Shown here: positions 10,989 through 21,900 of the stretch, one piece after another
Layout: each line of letters starts with the position of its first letter
Numbering within the stretch: position 1 is the stretch's first letter
Origin: Xylogone sp. PMI_703
Taxonomy: Eukaryota > Ascomycota > Leotiomycetes
Reading direction: 5' to 3'
Length of the DNA: 64,000 nucleotides
NCBI GenBank assembly: GCA_021399445.1
Contig: JAJTUQ010000003.1
Location: 992,001-1,056,000, forward strand
Notes under the pieces: model-generated
Seen by the model: the letters and a program-made list of their open reading frames with translations, nothing else
Told to the model about the DNA's origin: nothing
Databases searched by the model: none
Made by a program: the position numbers and the translations under genes

Positions 10989-12023
10989 TTAGACTTTCAT
11001 CTGTTTATCGGCAAATCGAAGCAGCCGATCCATCTCCTCAAGGTTCAAGTACGACTTAAATTCGGACTTCGACTCTTGTTCGAATGTTTTCATTAGACTG
11101 TACGGAGGTGGTTTTGAACCCCATCTCCAGGCGAAAATTGAGTCTATATCAGCTACTGCTTTGCTCTCTCCGAGATCTTGCCATTTAGTAATAAACAGGG
11201 CTTGAAGGGGCTGGGCGATGAAATCGATCCGGAACTCCGAGAGACAGTATCGGCAACGCCGCAAGCCTTTGCGTTTTGAGATATAGTAATAGGCTCGTGG
11301 GCGGTTAATTGGCATGTAATCAAGCTGCAGTGACTTAATGGTCATATGGCTCTCTCTAAACCTCACTACTATGTGCGGACATATTTTGTGCCGGTCTAAT
11401 ATCTGTTCTGAGGATAAAGGTCGCAGAGCACAAACCACTTGTGTTCTGACATACATTCTGTCATTGATAATCCGATGATATGATCTGGAATAGCTTCCAC
11501 ACGGGGGGAAGCCCTGTACCTTGTTTGTGCCCTGAGACAATCTTACCAAGTGTTCCGTAATGTCCATTCCAGCCCTGTGACGACTCATAGTAATTTGAAA
11601 GAGAAGGATACTCCAATGATCCTCTATAAGGAAATCACCCTCAAATTTTGTTGGATTTTTCAAACACTTCCCTACCTTCGACCTGGGATTTACCGAAGTT
11701 ATATCAATATCGTTTCGATGTAGCCGTCCACAGTGATAGCAAACTAAGTAATGAGGCAGATCTTTGTCTAGCGCTGCGATGACCTTCCGCTTCTCCTGGC
11801 GGTTTTCGGGTTTCTTCAAGGACTTGAGACAGTCCGAACCCAAACAGCATGCCACTTTTCGGGAACTACAATATAGTAGTGCTTTCGAGCTTGGCAGTAG
11901 GTATTCGCCTATAGACTGCAAGATTTCCGCTGGAAGAGTAGGAAGAAGTGGCTTTGGAGAATCCGTATAGCTAACAATGCGGCCAGAGGCGTCGCGGTAG
12001 AACCTACGTTGATAGAATGGCAT
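10989..12023 (-). CDS. F-box protein (small fungal type)
   Basis: A single-exon frame starting at ATG 12023 gives 344 residues. The frame stays open upstream but has no earlier ATG. Residues 27-60 or so (LPTLPAEILQSIGEYLLP, then SSKALLYCSSRKVACCLG) match the F-box pattern: a short Leu-Pro-x-Glu-Ile start followed by helices. A cysteine/histidine pair follows (VCYHCGRLH), then a long basic C-terminal part with another Cys pair (CRYCLSEF). F-box proteins usually link substrates to the Skp1-Cullin ubiquitin ligase, and the remainder here would be the substrate-recognition part. Such genes are very numerous in Pezizomycotina. The substrate is unknown. The gene is convergent with the upstream Zn2Cys6 gene and lies downstream of the TF gene ending at 12584 on the same strand. 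Confidence 0.8.
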   Translation of the reverse strand: MPFYQRRFYRDASGRIVSYTDSPKPLLPTLPAEILQSIGEYLLPSSKALLYCSSRKVACCLGSDCLKSLKKPENRQEKRKVIAALDKDLPHYLVCYHCGRLHRNDIDITSVNPRSKVGKCLKNPTKFEGDFLIEDHWSILLFQITMSRHRAGMDITEHLVRLSQGTNKVQGFPPCGSYSRSYHRIINDRMYVRTQVVCALRPLSSEQILDRHKICPHIVVRFRESHMTIKSLQLDYMPINRPRAYYYISKRKGLRRCRYCLSEFRIDFIAQPLQALFITKWQDLGESKAVADIDSIFAWRWGSKPPPYSLMKTFEQESKSEFKSYLNLEEMDRLLRFADKQMKV

Positions 12024-12583
12024 ATTTCTCGTCTTTCTGGTTTCGAAATGACCAGTTGTCGAATTGTAATATCTAGCGCGCGCGAAAATACCCAATACAG
12101 CACACTGCCTGAAGTAATCGAGGAGAGATAGATGTTGTAGTATAAGCCAAAATTGATACTTAGCAAATCAAAGTGGTGTGTTGATTTGTGAAAAAGGGGA
12201 GCGCCACATTGTCCACTGACTGAACCAACAAGGTTGTTATGATATACCTTTCAATGTAATCATTATGATGAAAGGTATGTATCATAGTTGGCACCGTGTG
12301 CTTCCCCCGTATTTATGAAGTCATGTGTATTTGGGTAAAATAACCACGTAGCCTTGAATCTACATCACATCATTGAAGGGAATTCTACATTCGGTGATCT
12401 AGATATCATTCGTACTAATTGGCTCAAACAAGGGGACTCTAGTAGATAGCAAAGAGAAGATTAAGTAATGAGCATGGATCTCATGCAGGTCTTATTATGA
12501 GGGGTACAAACCGTCAACTGCGCAATTTTATAACCTAGAAACGCCCCATCATGGATTCATTAATACCACAACTCCCCCAGACT
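12024..12583. other. Intergenic spacer with a long inverted repeat
   Basis: Promoter of the F-box gene and 3' region of the next minus-strand gene. It holds the hairpin annotated at 12238-12286. Nothing else coding seen. Confidence 0.5.
12238..12286. repeat. Imperfect palindrome / hairpin
   Basis: Left arm TATGATATACCTTTCA (12238-12253) and right arm TGAAAGGTATGTATCATA (12269-12286) are reverse complements apart from a 2-nt bulge, around a 15-nt loop. The inner 10 bases pair perfectly. It may be a hairpin in the F-box promoter, a paired protein-binding site, or the remnant of a small inverted-repeat element. I saw no obvious flanking target duplication. Confidence 0.7.
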
Positions 12584-14246
12584 CTAATTCCCTGTATTTA
12601 CCTCTTCCAAATACCTGAGCAGTCTGCAAAACTGTAAAGCTCCTAATTTCAACAGGTTGCTAGAATCGTCTGCTAAGGACATTGCTGGAGGCCCGGCCTT
12701 TGCAAGGAACCAGCTCTTTCCCTCTCTAGCCGCAGCCGCAGCCGTAAAACACAACCACACATAAGTTTCACGATTGACATAGAGCCAGATATCCTCGTTG
12801 AGGTGAGTAAGATAATACCTTATTTGAGAGACAAGTTTCTGGTTGTCTAATGATGAGAAAGGTGTTGCTTGCTGCAAGCATCTCAGATGGATGCTCGCAG
12901 CATAGTAGCATGCGAGTTGAAAGTAATCATCTACCTGCGGACTCTCCGAGAATGGTATGTCATCAATTGGATTGACATCAAGCATATCTTCCTCGACGCT
13001 CGTAGATGGAGAGATGGCTGAAGAGATCTCGTCTCTCTGTACTCTGCGAGATTCAAAGTGAATAGTGGACTGATGGACATTGTGTAGTAGATTGATTAAA
13101 GGTGTAGAGATCCCTTGAGCTTCCAGCTCCTGCTTAGGTCTGTTCAGTGTTGCTGAAAGGAGGGTTGCAGCGAGCTCAGGCTGTGGTATTGAGGCAGAGT
13201 TCGCGAAGATGGGGGCGGAAGGGTTCATGATTATGTCTCCAATATCAATTCTAGTAAGTCTTGTTAGATTTGATCCCATATGTCTCAACCTAAAGCCTCC
13301 TAATTTCAGGAATGAAGGCTTACATCGTAATAAGGTGAGCCAGGAAGCCGTTGAAGCCCACCTTCGATAGGCCGCCTTTTGATTTCACCATTTGTTGTAA
13401 GCCTCTTTTATGAATTACCGCCTCTTCTACATGAGAATTCATACTCTTCATAGTGATTAGCTGTACGTATAAATAAAGTAACGATTGAGACTAATTAAAT
13501 AAAAACAAACTCACTTCATAATGCCACAGAAATGTAGTCGCCGCTATTGCTGTAAGAGGTAAAGGTCTACTTGATGAGATACTATTGACCAAAAATTGCC
13601 TTGTGCCACACCGATGATAATTCGTAATTGGGTTATCGCACTCGTTACGGAGTACATCAATATGCGAGGATGCCGCAAATAACGCAGCATGAAACATGCA
13701 TGCATCAGAAAATACTGCCTCCATCCACGAACTGGCTAGCGTTCTGTAACTGTCGCTGCTATCGGTTTGAGAAAATCTTGGAAAACACAAGGTCCAATCT
13801 ATGCAGAGTTAGTCAGCAAATATCATTGAACAAATCCTGAACGCTGATTAACGAGAGGAGGAGTAGGAACAACGAACAATGCTGAATAAGAGATGGCATG
13901 TACCAGGCCGATTGGATCGGATATTGGGTTGAAGGACTAGGCAATAACCCAATTGGAATTGAATGTCTTCTGCGTTTAGACTGGATATCTACTAGGGCCG
14001 TGAGCGTCTCCACCTGTTTCCTAAGCTGCAACACTTCATTTCGCATCTTGTCTTCTTCGTAGCCGCACTTTAGCATCTTGCTACACGGTCACGATTAGTA
14101 AACACAAAAGGGGAGCAGGTCACACAAGCTCATCCAGGTTGGACTCACTCTGCACACGTTGTGCACGTGGGATATGACCTATCACACTTCTTCTTTCTTG
14201 CTTTACAAGGCTCGCATGCTTGAAGCGCGTGCCCCGCAGTGTCCAT
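12584..14246 (-). CDS. Zn2Cys6 transcription factor
   Basis: Five minus-strand exons (14246-14149, 14080-13878, 13798-13515, 13460-13324, 13289-12584) give about 475 residues. The N-terminal cluster CEPCKARKKKCDRSYPTC-TTCADKMLKC has all six cysteines at canonical spacing, with an intron inside it. A coiled-coil-like dimerisation stretch follows (DKMRNEVLQLRKQVETLTAL). The middle domain includes FHAALFAASSHIDVL, IHKRGLQQMVKSKGGLSKVGF and GFLAHLITM, typical of the fungal-specific regulatory domain. Two junctions are weak. The exon 2 donor is GTTCGT, chosen because it restores the frame (the obvious GTACAT donor gives a stop). The last intron (13290-13323) is only 34 nt. If either is wrong the gene may be damaged. 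It is nuclear, with unknown targets, and its minus-strand downstream neighbour is an F-box gene. Confidence 0.8.
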
Positions 14247-14873
14247 CACAACAAACACTGTAATGTCCGCGACTTTAACCTTTGAAATTTAATCGTGGCT
14301 TTATCCCGAAAGTATCTCAGTCTCTCCAGTCTGCATATTTACAAGATGAGGTTGATTTTCGAATTCAAGGTTAAATCTGATTCTCCATTGTGGCTCATAC
14401 CGAGAGCTGACGAGGTGGCTGGCTGTGCAGTAGTGCTGATTCAGCCTGGAGCTAAGATACAAGAATTTGTCAACCTCTTAGTTGTTAGGATTGGTAGACT
14501 TTTGCCGATTTCTGGAAGATTTTGGTCTTATGGCTCTAGAAGCTAACTTATTGGAAATGCTAATTATCACTATAAGCTACGCCAAACTTTAATGTAAGCA
14601 CTAGAGGTCACAATCTGAATCTAATTGATCTGTCTCTGGAGACACTAATTAATTGATTGGGAAGTCATAGCCGAATGTTTGCATGGCAATAGCAAATCGG
14701 TACTGTCGAGTCGAATACGGGAGAAAGAAACACTATGAGATGGAAGATAAGTTGTGTTATAATGGTAACTAAACCAATATGTATATTCTAGCTAGTAAAA
14801 TGTCTATAAATGCAGCCGTGCAAACGTATTCGGCATAAACAAGAAAGAAACGATATTATTTTTAATCAGAAGA
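14247..14873. other. Intergenic region
   Basis: Promoter of the Zn2Cys6 gene and 3' region of the esterase gene. An 83-residue frame at 14295-14546 has no support. No gene seen. Confidence 0.4.
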
Positions 14874-16490
14874 TTAGACACAGGCGAAGCTTCTTTCTGA
14901 ATTTTTGTCACCTCCCGAGTAATAGGCAACTTGAGGATAGGGGCATAAAATTCGACCCAACTTGGCCCCTGTGGATGGTTCCGTAGTCACCGCCTTGACT
15001 GTGTCTGGGGCCTTCTTCTTCTCTACCCATGTCACTAATGCTTGGAAGATGTCGCTGGGCACAGCCCCCACCGATGTTCCTCCAGCGCAGTGGTCTACGC
15101 CTGGAGCAAGAAATAGGCGAAAGAACTCGTCTACTTTGGCAGGTCCGCCCATAAGTCGTTCAACACGTTTGCGATAGTCTATTGTTCCTTTGGGGAAGAT
15201 CAACTGATCCGCCAGTCCCTGCCATACAATAAGCTTGCCTCCGGTGTTCTGGAAACCTGAAAGGTCGGGACTGTCTGTTCCAATGATATCGTCGTATTCC
15301 GCCTTTGATTGAGCGAATAGGTGTCCAAATGTTGCATAGTCGATGGTACTAATATTGTAATCGGGATTTTGGACAAGCCAGTAGCGAATCCAAGCGTCAT
15401 TCACAAAAAGGGGGAAGCCAACACGTCCACCATTGACCACAGTTGTGTTTGCAAGACTGTCCAGCTGAGTACCAACATTCAAACCGTACCAATATGGGAG
15501 CCCAGCAGAACTAAAAGGGCCCTCGAAAATCCGAACTACCACACTTGCAACAGACTCTGTTATTGTAACGTGGTCACCATCGCATGGGATCCTTTTGCCT
15601 ACCAGTCGGTATGGGTCGAAGTTGCAAATGTCTGGATTCGTGATTACGCCGTCTTTGATACCGTCAAGCTCATCACACTGGGCTATGGCGGAGTCCGTAA
15701 AGTATTTCAGTTCACACTGCGATGGAAACGTTCTCTCCTCAGTCATGACAACTTGTGGCCACTGCTCTGCGACAACATACGTAGCCCAGTTTATCGCCGG
15801 AGCTCCTGCCAGGATACCGTCAAACAGATTTGGATACCGCTGTGCAGCAGCCATGGCTTGTCTCCCGCCAGTCGAGCAACCATTCCAATATGAGAACTCA
15901 GGTTTCTTTCCATAAAACTGTGCCGTTATCTCTTTACCAACGGTTCCTAGATCGAAGACTGAGCGATGTGCAAAATTTGTCAGCCCCTCCCAGTTTACGG
16001 TTCCATCCGGCAGCAAGGCCCATCCTGCCGGGCTTAGAGGATTCAAGGAACTGCCGGCACCAGCATCGGTGGATGCAGAAGAGTAGCCAAGTTGAACTGC
16101 GGGACCAAGTGCGGGATCGAAGGTCCCTGCTGCATATCCAGTCCCTCCAGTGGCTTGAAATCTACCATTCCACTTCTGTAGCGGCAACCACACTGTAACA
16201 AGCACCTTATCTTGCGCACCCGGATGTGTGAGGACCACATTGACCTCACAGATATCCAATCCATATATCGGGTTCGGAAGTAGCCCTTGAACGGCTGAAA
16301 CATTGTAATTCCATTTCTCTGTCGCGCTGATGGATAGCACTTCAGCTCCAGGAACTGTTGGGGGCTTGAGCTGAGTACATGGGGTTCCGGGAGGACTATG
16401 GAGGCTGGTGTCAGCACTTGCAATGCTGGCAACGCTTAGGAGAGTTGTTGTAAAGAAAGATAGGGATGAGAGAGATGCTAGGGCCATCAT
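14874..16490 (-). CDS. Secreted tannase / feruloyl esterase family protein
   Basis: An intronless minus-strand frame from ATG 16490 codes 538 residues. An N-terminal signal peptide (hydrophobic run ending ASIASA) targets it for secretion. The serine nucleophile lies in GCSTGGRQ (Ser about 206). The acid and histidine of the triad are probably in ADQLIFP and PGVDHCAGG near residue 480, and the two cysteines beside the nucleophile and the histidine can form the disulfide typical of this family. Family members (tannase/feruloyl esterase fold) cleave ester bonds of gallate or hydroxycinnamates in plant material. The exact substrate cannot be told from sequence. Length agrees with fungal members (500-580). 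The preceding 45 bases stay open but have no earlier ATG. The signal-peptide start is the sensible one. Confidence 0.93.
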   Translation of the reverse strand: MMALASLSSLSFFTTTLLSVASIASADTSLHSPPGTPCTQLKPPTVPGAEVLSISATEKWNYNVSAVQGLLPNPIYGLDICEVNVVLTHPGAQDKVLVTVWLPLQKWNGRFQATGGTGYAAGTFDPALGPAVQLGYSSASTDAGAGSSLNPLSPAGWALLPDGTVNWEGLTNFAHRSVFDLGTVGKEITAQFYGKKPEFSYWNGCSTGGRQAMAAAQRYPNLFDGILAGAPAINWATYVVAEQWPQVVMTEERTFPSQCELKYFTDSAIAQCDELDGIKDGVITNPDICNFDPYRLVGKRIPCDGDHVTITESVASVVVRIFEGPFSSAGLPYWYGLNVGTQLDSLANTTVVNGGRVGFPLFVNDAWIRYWLVQNPDYNISTIDYATFGHLFAQSKAEYDDIIGTDSPDLSGFQNTGGKLIVWQGLADQLIFPKGTIDYRKRVERLMGGPAKVDEFFRLFLAPGVDHCAGGTSVGAVPSDIFQALVTWVEKKKAPDTVKAVTTEPSTGAKLGRILCPYPQVAYYSGGDKNSERSFACV

Positions 16491-18945
16491 GATGTGCAAG
16501 CTCAGGTCTGAGATTTGAGGAGCAGAGCAAAACACGACTTCGATCTAGACGTACCGTCTTTTAAGAAGATTTCTCTCTTGAACATACTATTCCTCCTATT
16601 TGGAATACTTCATTTAGTATAAAAGAAGGCTGGTAGGTAAATGGTATTGGACTAGTGGAGCCAGTAGTATTAAAGGGGGCGATGAGTGAAGGTGAGCGAG
16701 TGGTCGGGCTGGTGCCGAACCTTGCCCACCGTCTCTCAGTCTCGAGCGCCACTGCCACAACAACTTTTCACGCACAAGAATTGGCGAAGAACACGAGCCT
16801 AGATATTTTAACGTAAAAGAAATTCCTTCATCTATTGAGACAAGCTCCTGAGTGTACTTGTTTCGGTCTATTTGATAGCTAAGTAAGTCTTGGCACTTCT
16901 GACGACTAGCCTGCTGCCCCAGGTACACGTATTAACCGGAGACCTGAGGGTTACACTTTCAAATGTACGCAGCTTCTTTTCTCGCAGGGATATTCAGCGC
17001 AAAACGGTTAGCCATAGTTTGATTTTAGATCTGGCGGGAATACAACACTTGACGGAGTGGCCACTCCTGATGGATTGCGATGTAAATAAAGTTAAAGTTT
17101 ATCTTGTATCCCTATGACTTTTGCAGGACGCATGCCAAGTAGCCTAGGCACTCCGCATGCGCTGCAAGTCACCATAACCAGCAAATCAACACTCCGCACG
17201 GCATCCCAGGGATCGGGAAGGCTCCGACACTTAGATCGCTCAGCCCCAGCGGATAAACTTGTCATCACTAAACCACAAGAGGTTGGCCATTACTTTTACG
17301 AGAGGAAGTTATGATAGATTTGTCATAGTTATCATTGACAATGGTTCTCACTCTTGCTCCTTCTAAGTGACATAACTTGTGGTGATGGAATTACTTCTAA
17401 TACATGTACTAAGCACAGGGGTCAATTTTAACTCTCGCCAGAAGAACTGATATAATGAAACCGCGGCATCATATTAAGGTACTTTTGGGGCAAAGTAGCA
17501 GCTTGACAGCATATGTTTGCGGTCAACTTAATATTCACTAAAACTGGAGAAACGTTGTTTTGAAGCATCCATTCCAACAAGGCCAATTGATGATCGCCAC
17601 GCATTTATGTGTCCAATTCGCTATGACCACGTAATCCTTGACATGATAAGGAACCCATATTATTAATTACGACTTGTTGTACTGACGGATCGTCTTAGAC
17701 CCAAACACAAGTGCTGATTTGTATACTGCAACATCATCGCCAGTTTAAGAGCAGTCCTCCTCTTGTGCCTTCTACCCATTACTCTTCAAGTCAAGGTATC
17801 ACACGTTGACACTGCAGCAGTCATAATTATCCTTGGATATATGCCTAGCGTAACGTCAATATAACTCTTTTAACAACCGTTGATGACTGCATAATCTAGA
17901 ATGGAATGCAGCTACAGAAGTCAAACTTAAGTATGATGCCTTCTAGCTAATCTGGTTAGTGATTCACTGGGACTCGTTTCTGCGATTAACATGATAAATT
18001 CCATCAGGATGATCTCTAATTAAACCTGTAGACTGGCAGCCACATAAGTAAGGTCTGCTAGAAGAGGGGATTTATTGATAATAGGTAGGTCGGATATATC
18101 ATCTCGTTGGTTGGCATTTCAAAAGTCAGAAATAGAAACAATGTGGATACAAAGCATTTGTACCTCACTACGTATAGAGTTATTAGAGTTCGAGATAACT
18201 AGTTTTACGGGCTTGTTGATAAAATAATTATATCAGAATTATATAGTTTCTTAAGAAAAAGCGCCAAAACCTTTATCTCCCACAATCAAACTACTATTAC
18301 TTGTCGCACGGCTACTACTGCAGTTCTTGGAATACAAATAGCAGTGGAATGCTAGGCTTTTAACGAAATTGAGCCCGCCTACTTACTATCTGCAGCCCAC
18401 CGTCACTAGAAGCTGTCATATTCCCACCGCGCTTGACCCAAAGGCCATTGAGGAGTAGTCTAGAGTCATATTCGACACATCGGTGACTTGAGCCAGCACT
18501 TTCAAAACTGAAGGCACCTAACACCGCATAATATCAACAATTACGTCGGCACACTGTCATCTGCTAGAACAGCAGTTCGTAAACTTTATTTCACACATAG
18601 TTATTTCGGGAACACTTATCTGGACAAAATGCATGAGATCCTTGTCTAAATGCGTTTGCCAAAACCTCCATCGGCCCGATGGGCTTGTGGTGCAACGGAC
18701 GCGTGGGCTTGACGTAAGAATCCTACCAACCAATATACAGTCTAGGGTTTTATTTGTTTCTGATGTAAGTCCACGTTGCGTTTTAGCTGGTCGGCTATCC
18801 ACAGCCTCGTTTCAACTACCAAGTCTTGCATCGTGCCGCTCGAAGTCTCGGATGAAGTCTTATTCTCCGATGCCATTTTCAAAACGATTCGATCTAGTTT
18901 ACTTGTCCTGACGACTGTATTTGGCCTTGTTTTGTTCAAGTGCAA
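16491..18945. other. Gene-free AT-rich region, about 2.5 kb
   Basis: Upstream region of both the esterase (minus) and the ankyrin/CorA gene (plus). Only short uncorrelated frames occur. The stretch at 17,330-18,560 is AT-rich and looks degenerate. A tRNA-like 5' half is seen at about 18681-18720 but was not accepted as a gene. No coding gene seen. Confidence 0.5.
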
Positions 18946-21900
18946 ATGGAGGAAACATGGAGCGAGTTAAGCATCAACGAACAACTTTTGGCAGCGGCTG
19001 CGGAAGACGATGTTGAGACAGTGAAATGCTGTCTCGACAAAAAGGCGGATATTGACACAAAGAACAAGTGGGGGGAGACGGCCCTGTATCTTGCAGTGCT
19101 ATCTCGTAGCGACAGAGTTGTGGAGTTTCTGCTCCAACACGACCCGTTGCCAGATCTAGAAGTTAGAGATAGTGTTGGAGCAACCGCCCTGTGGTTGGCT
19201 GTGGCAAAAGGCAGCGAAAAGAATGCAAGACTCCTCTTGGATAAGGGTGCTGAACTCGGGGTGACCGATTGGCGGGGCGATTCAGAACTGAGTGTGGCCG
19301 CTTCCCATGGCGACATACTGATGATGAAGTTGCTGCTCGACCGCAATGCTGATGTCGAGACGAAGAATATAGACGGCGTAACCCCACTACACTGTGCTTC
19401 AAGATGTGGAGACGCGGCCGCTGTTGAGCTTTTGCTCGGTCACAATGCTGATATAAACGCACGAGATGCGCGGCTGTGGACGGCGTTGCATTATGCAGCA
19501 TCTGCTGGGGAAATCCGCACCGTGCAACTACTCCTAGAGAGGATGGATCTTAGCACTATAGTTGCGAAGAATGACAGTGGAGAGACCGCATTACACCGAG
19601 CTGCCTATTGGTATCGTGTGGATGTATCGGATATGCTACTGAGAAAGCTCTTCAAATCTCGCCCGGATGCCATTGTCGAGTGGAACAACGAGGGGGACAC
19701 AGCTCTAATCGTTGCAGCTGATCGAATGAATGTGGAAGGGCTTCAACTACTAGTCAATTATGAAGCAGATATTGCTTATATCCAGGGGACTGAAGATGAT
19801 GTACAGCAGATAAGCCAGCCAGTCATGAAACAAGTGACTCCGAGGCAACTCGAGCGCATCATTTATATTCTATTGCAAAATCAAGACTGCTGGGAAGATT
19901 TGAATAAAAATGACTGGGAGAAGACATTATACTGGGCCGCTCATGTTGGGAGCGAGATCTTGGTAGACGAACTGCTTGAATGCTCACAGGACAGACACTA
20001 TTCAAAGCTCAGGCTGCATGGACCCAAAGCGGTTCTTGGCGCCGCTCGAAGCGGATACCATTCGGTAGTACAGCAAATATTGGAAACCATGATGGAGCAT
20101 CTCAACGTCAAATATGAGCGGAAAATTTCTAACAAAGGACAGATATGGACAACGCTCCACTGGGCGGTTAATTATAAGTCTGCAAATCCTGAGGAAGCTG
20201 TAGAAATCATACGACATATGCTAATGACTGGAGCTGACCCTGATGCTGTTGTTGGCAATGGCGTGTCGGCTACAGATATGGCTAGGGATTTCCTTACAAA
20301 AGGACTTGAGTTTAGATCTGAAATACTAGGTCTTTTGGAGGCCCCGTTGCGAGTTCCCCGGAAACCGCGCCTAGTTGTGGAGCCTCAACCACGATCACCT
20401 AAGGCCGGAGATGTGTGTAGGAAGTTTGATACTAATATAATTGATTTCTTTCCCTCTGATGGTTTCACAATGGAGAGAAAATCTACTGTTTATAATATTA
20501 TCTACGGCGAAGGGCCGGATGCAGTAATGGCCAGTGCAAGGAGATCTTGGAAAATTGACCTGAAGAATCCCTTGCGATGGATACACTTACCAGCGAATAA
20601 CGTAAGTAAATATCACTCCAATTCTCTCTATTTTGTCCTGGATTGCACTAAAATTAAGCATACGTAGTGGATTTGGGCAAAGGTAGGTAGAACATCAATA
20701 AGTCTGCGGCATAATTGCACTTACTATCTAATAGGATCTCGTCTCAAAGATCTGCTATGAGTCAAACCAGTCTGCCGATGAGTATACTAGGTTAATAAAC
20801 TTTATAGAGCGAAATTGGCACGAACATATTGGACAGATGCCAAACCGATTCGTGTATCCGGATCTCAATGTGATTTAAACACTTCATGATACCAGGCGTT
20901 ACTTTTGGCTGCTGACACTTTAATATAGTTTGAACACAAAGATTTTCGTTTTGGTAGAGCAACAAGCATTGCTAACCTACAGCGTCAATCCAAGAAAGAG
21001 ATCGTAGAAGGAAAACACATTACTATTGAAGCTGTCCAAGGCAAAAGAACCGAGTTTAAAAATATCGCCGGCAAAGCGGAAACCTCTAGTATCACCAACG
21101 CTAATATCTGGCCCCCATCAGGAAAGTCTCCTATAGGGTCAGGCGGTTATGAAGATTGTGTTGATGAGGCAGGAAAGCACTCAATTTCTAGTGATGATGT
21201 CAATGAGACGGGCAAGGGTAACAGCGTGAGGAATTTTAACGAAGATGGGCAGCCTGATTACCAGACACAGAAAATAAGAGAGCAATTAAAGGAAAAAAAA
21301 CTGCAGACAGATAATAAAAAGGGATCTCAAAATGAGGATGGAATCCCTCATCTTGCAGGATGCAAGCTGGCGATCTCCGTATGTTTCCTTAGTATGGCTA
21401 AAACAATCATTAGGATACTTCTAACATACCTCTAGATGCCGTTCCTTACATTGCAGACCGTAAAGAGCTATAGAAAGTTACGCCAGGCAATCCGGCTTGC
21501 AGATGAAGCGCAAAAGCTCAAAGGGCAGGGCAATTTTCGAGAAGCTAGGAATTCAATCTTTCAAAGTGAAATCCAGCATGGATGTCAATTACTGAAGCAC
21601 ACTACTAAGAATTGCGATAAGGAGAAACCGGATCTAATAGAGCTAAGCGACTTGCTCGAAGAAGTCGTTAAAGTTAGTAACATACAGATCCCTAATTTGA
21701 AAAAGTTGAAGAAAGCTTTAAAAAAGATTGATAGAGATGATCTGCCACGTAAGGTGCTAGAGTGGCACGAAAGGCTTCAAGATGCCATAGACATTCTTGA
21801 ACAGCCGAAGGACAAGGACGCTCATCTTAAATATTCAAAATATGAAGCCTTGTTAGAACACTACCTTACATCTAGCAAGGAGAAGGGACTTCACATATCC

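Noticed and set aside
5088..16490. Secondary metabolite gene cluster
   Set aside because: Two regulators, a pump and an esterase are present, but there is no core synthase, P450 or methyltransferase. It is better described as an accessory efflux/enzyme block.
18681..18752. tRNA-like sequence GGGCTTGTGGTGCAACGG...CGCGT
   Set aside because: The 5' half resembles a tRNA (A-box region), but no matching acceptor 3' strand, anticodon arm or GGTTCGANTC B-box follows. At best a decayed fragment.
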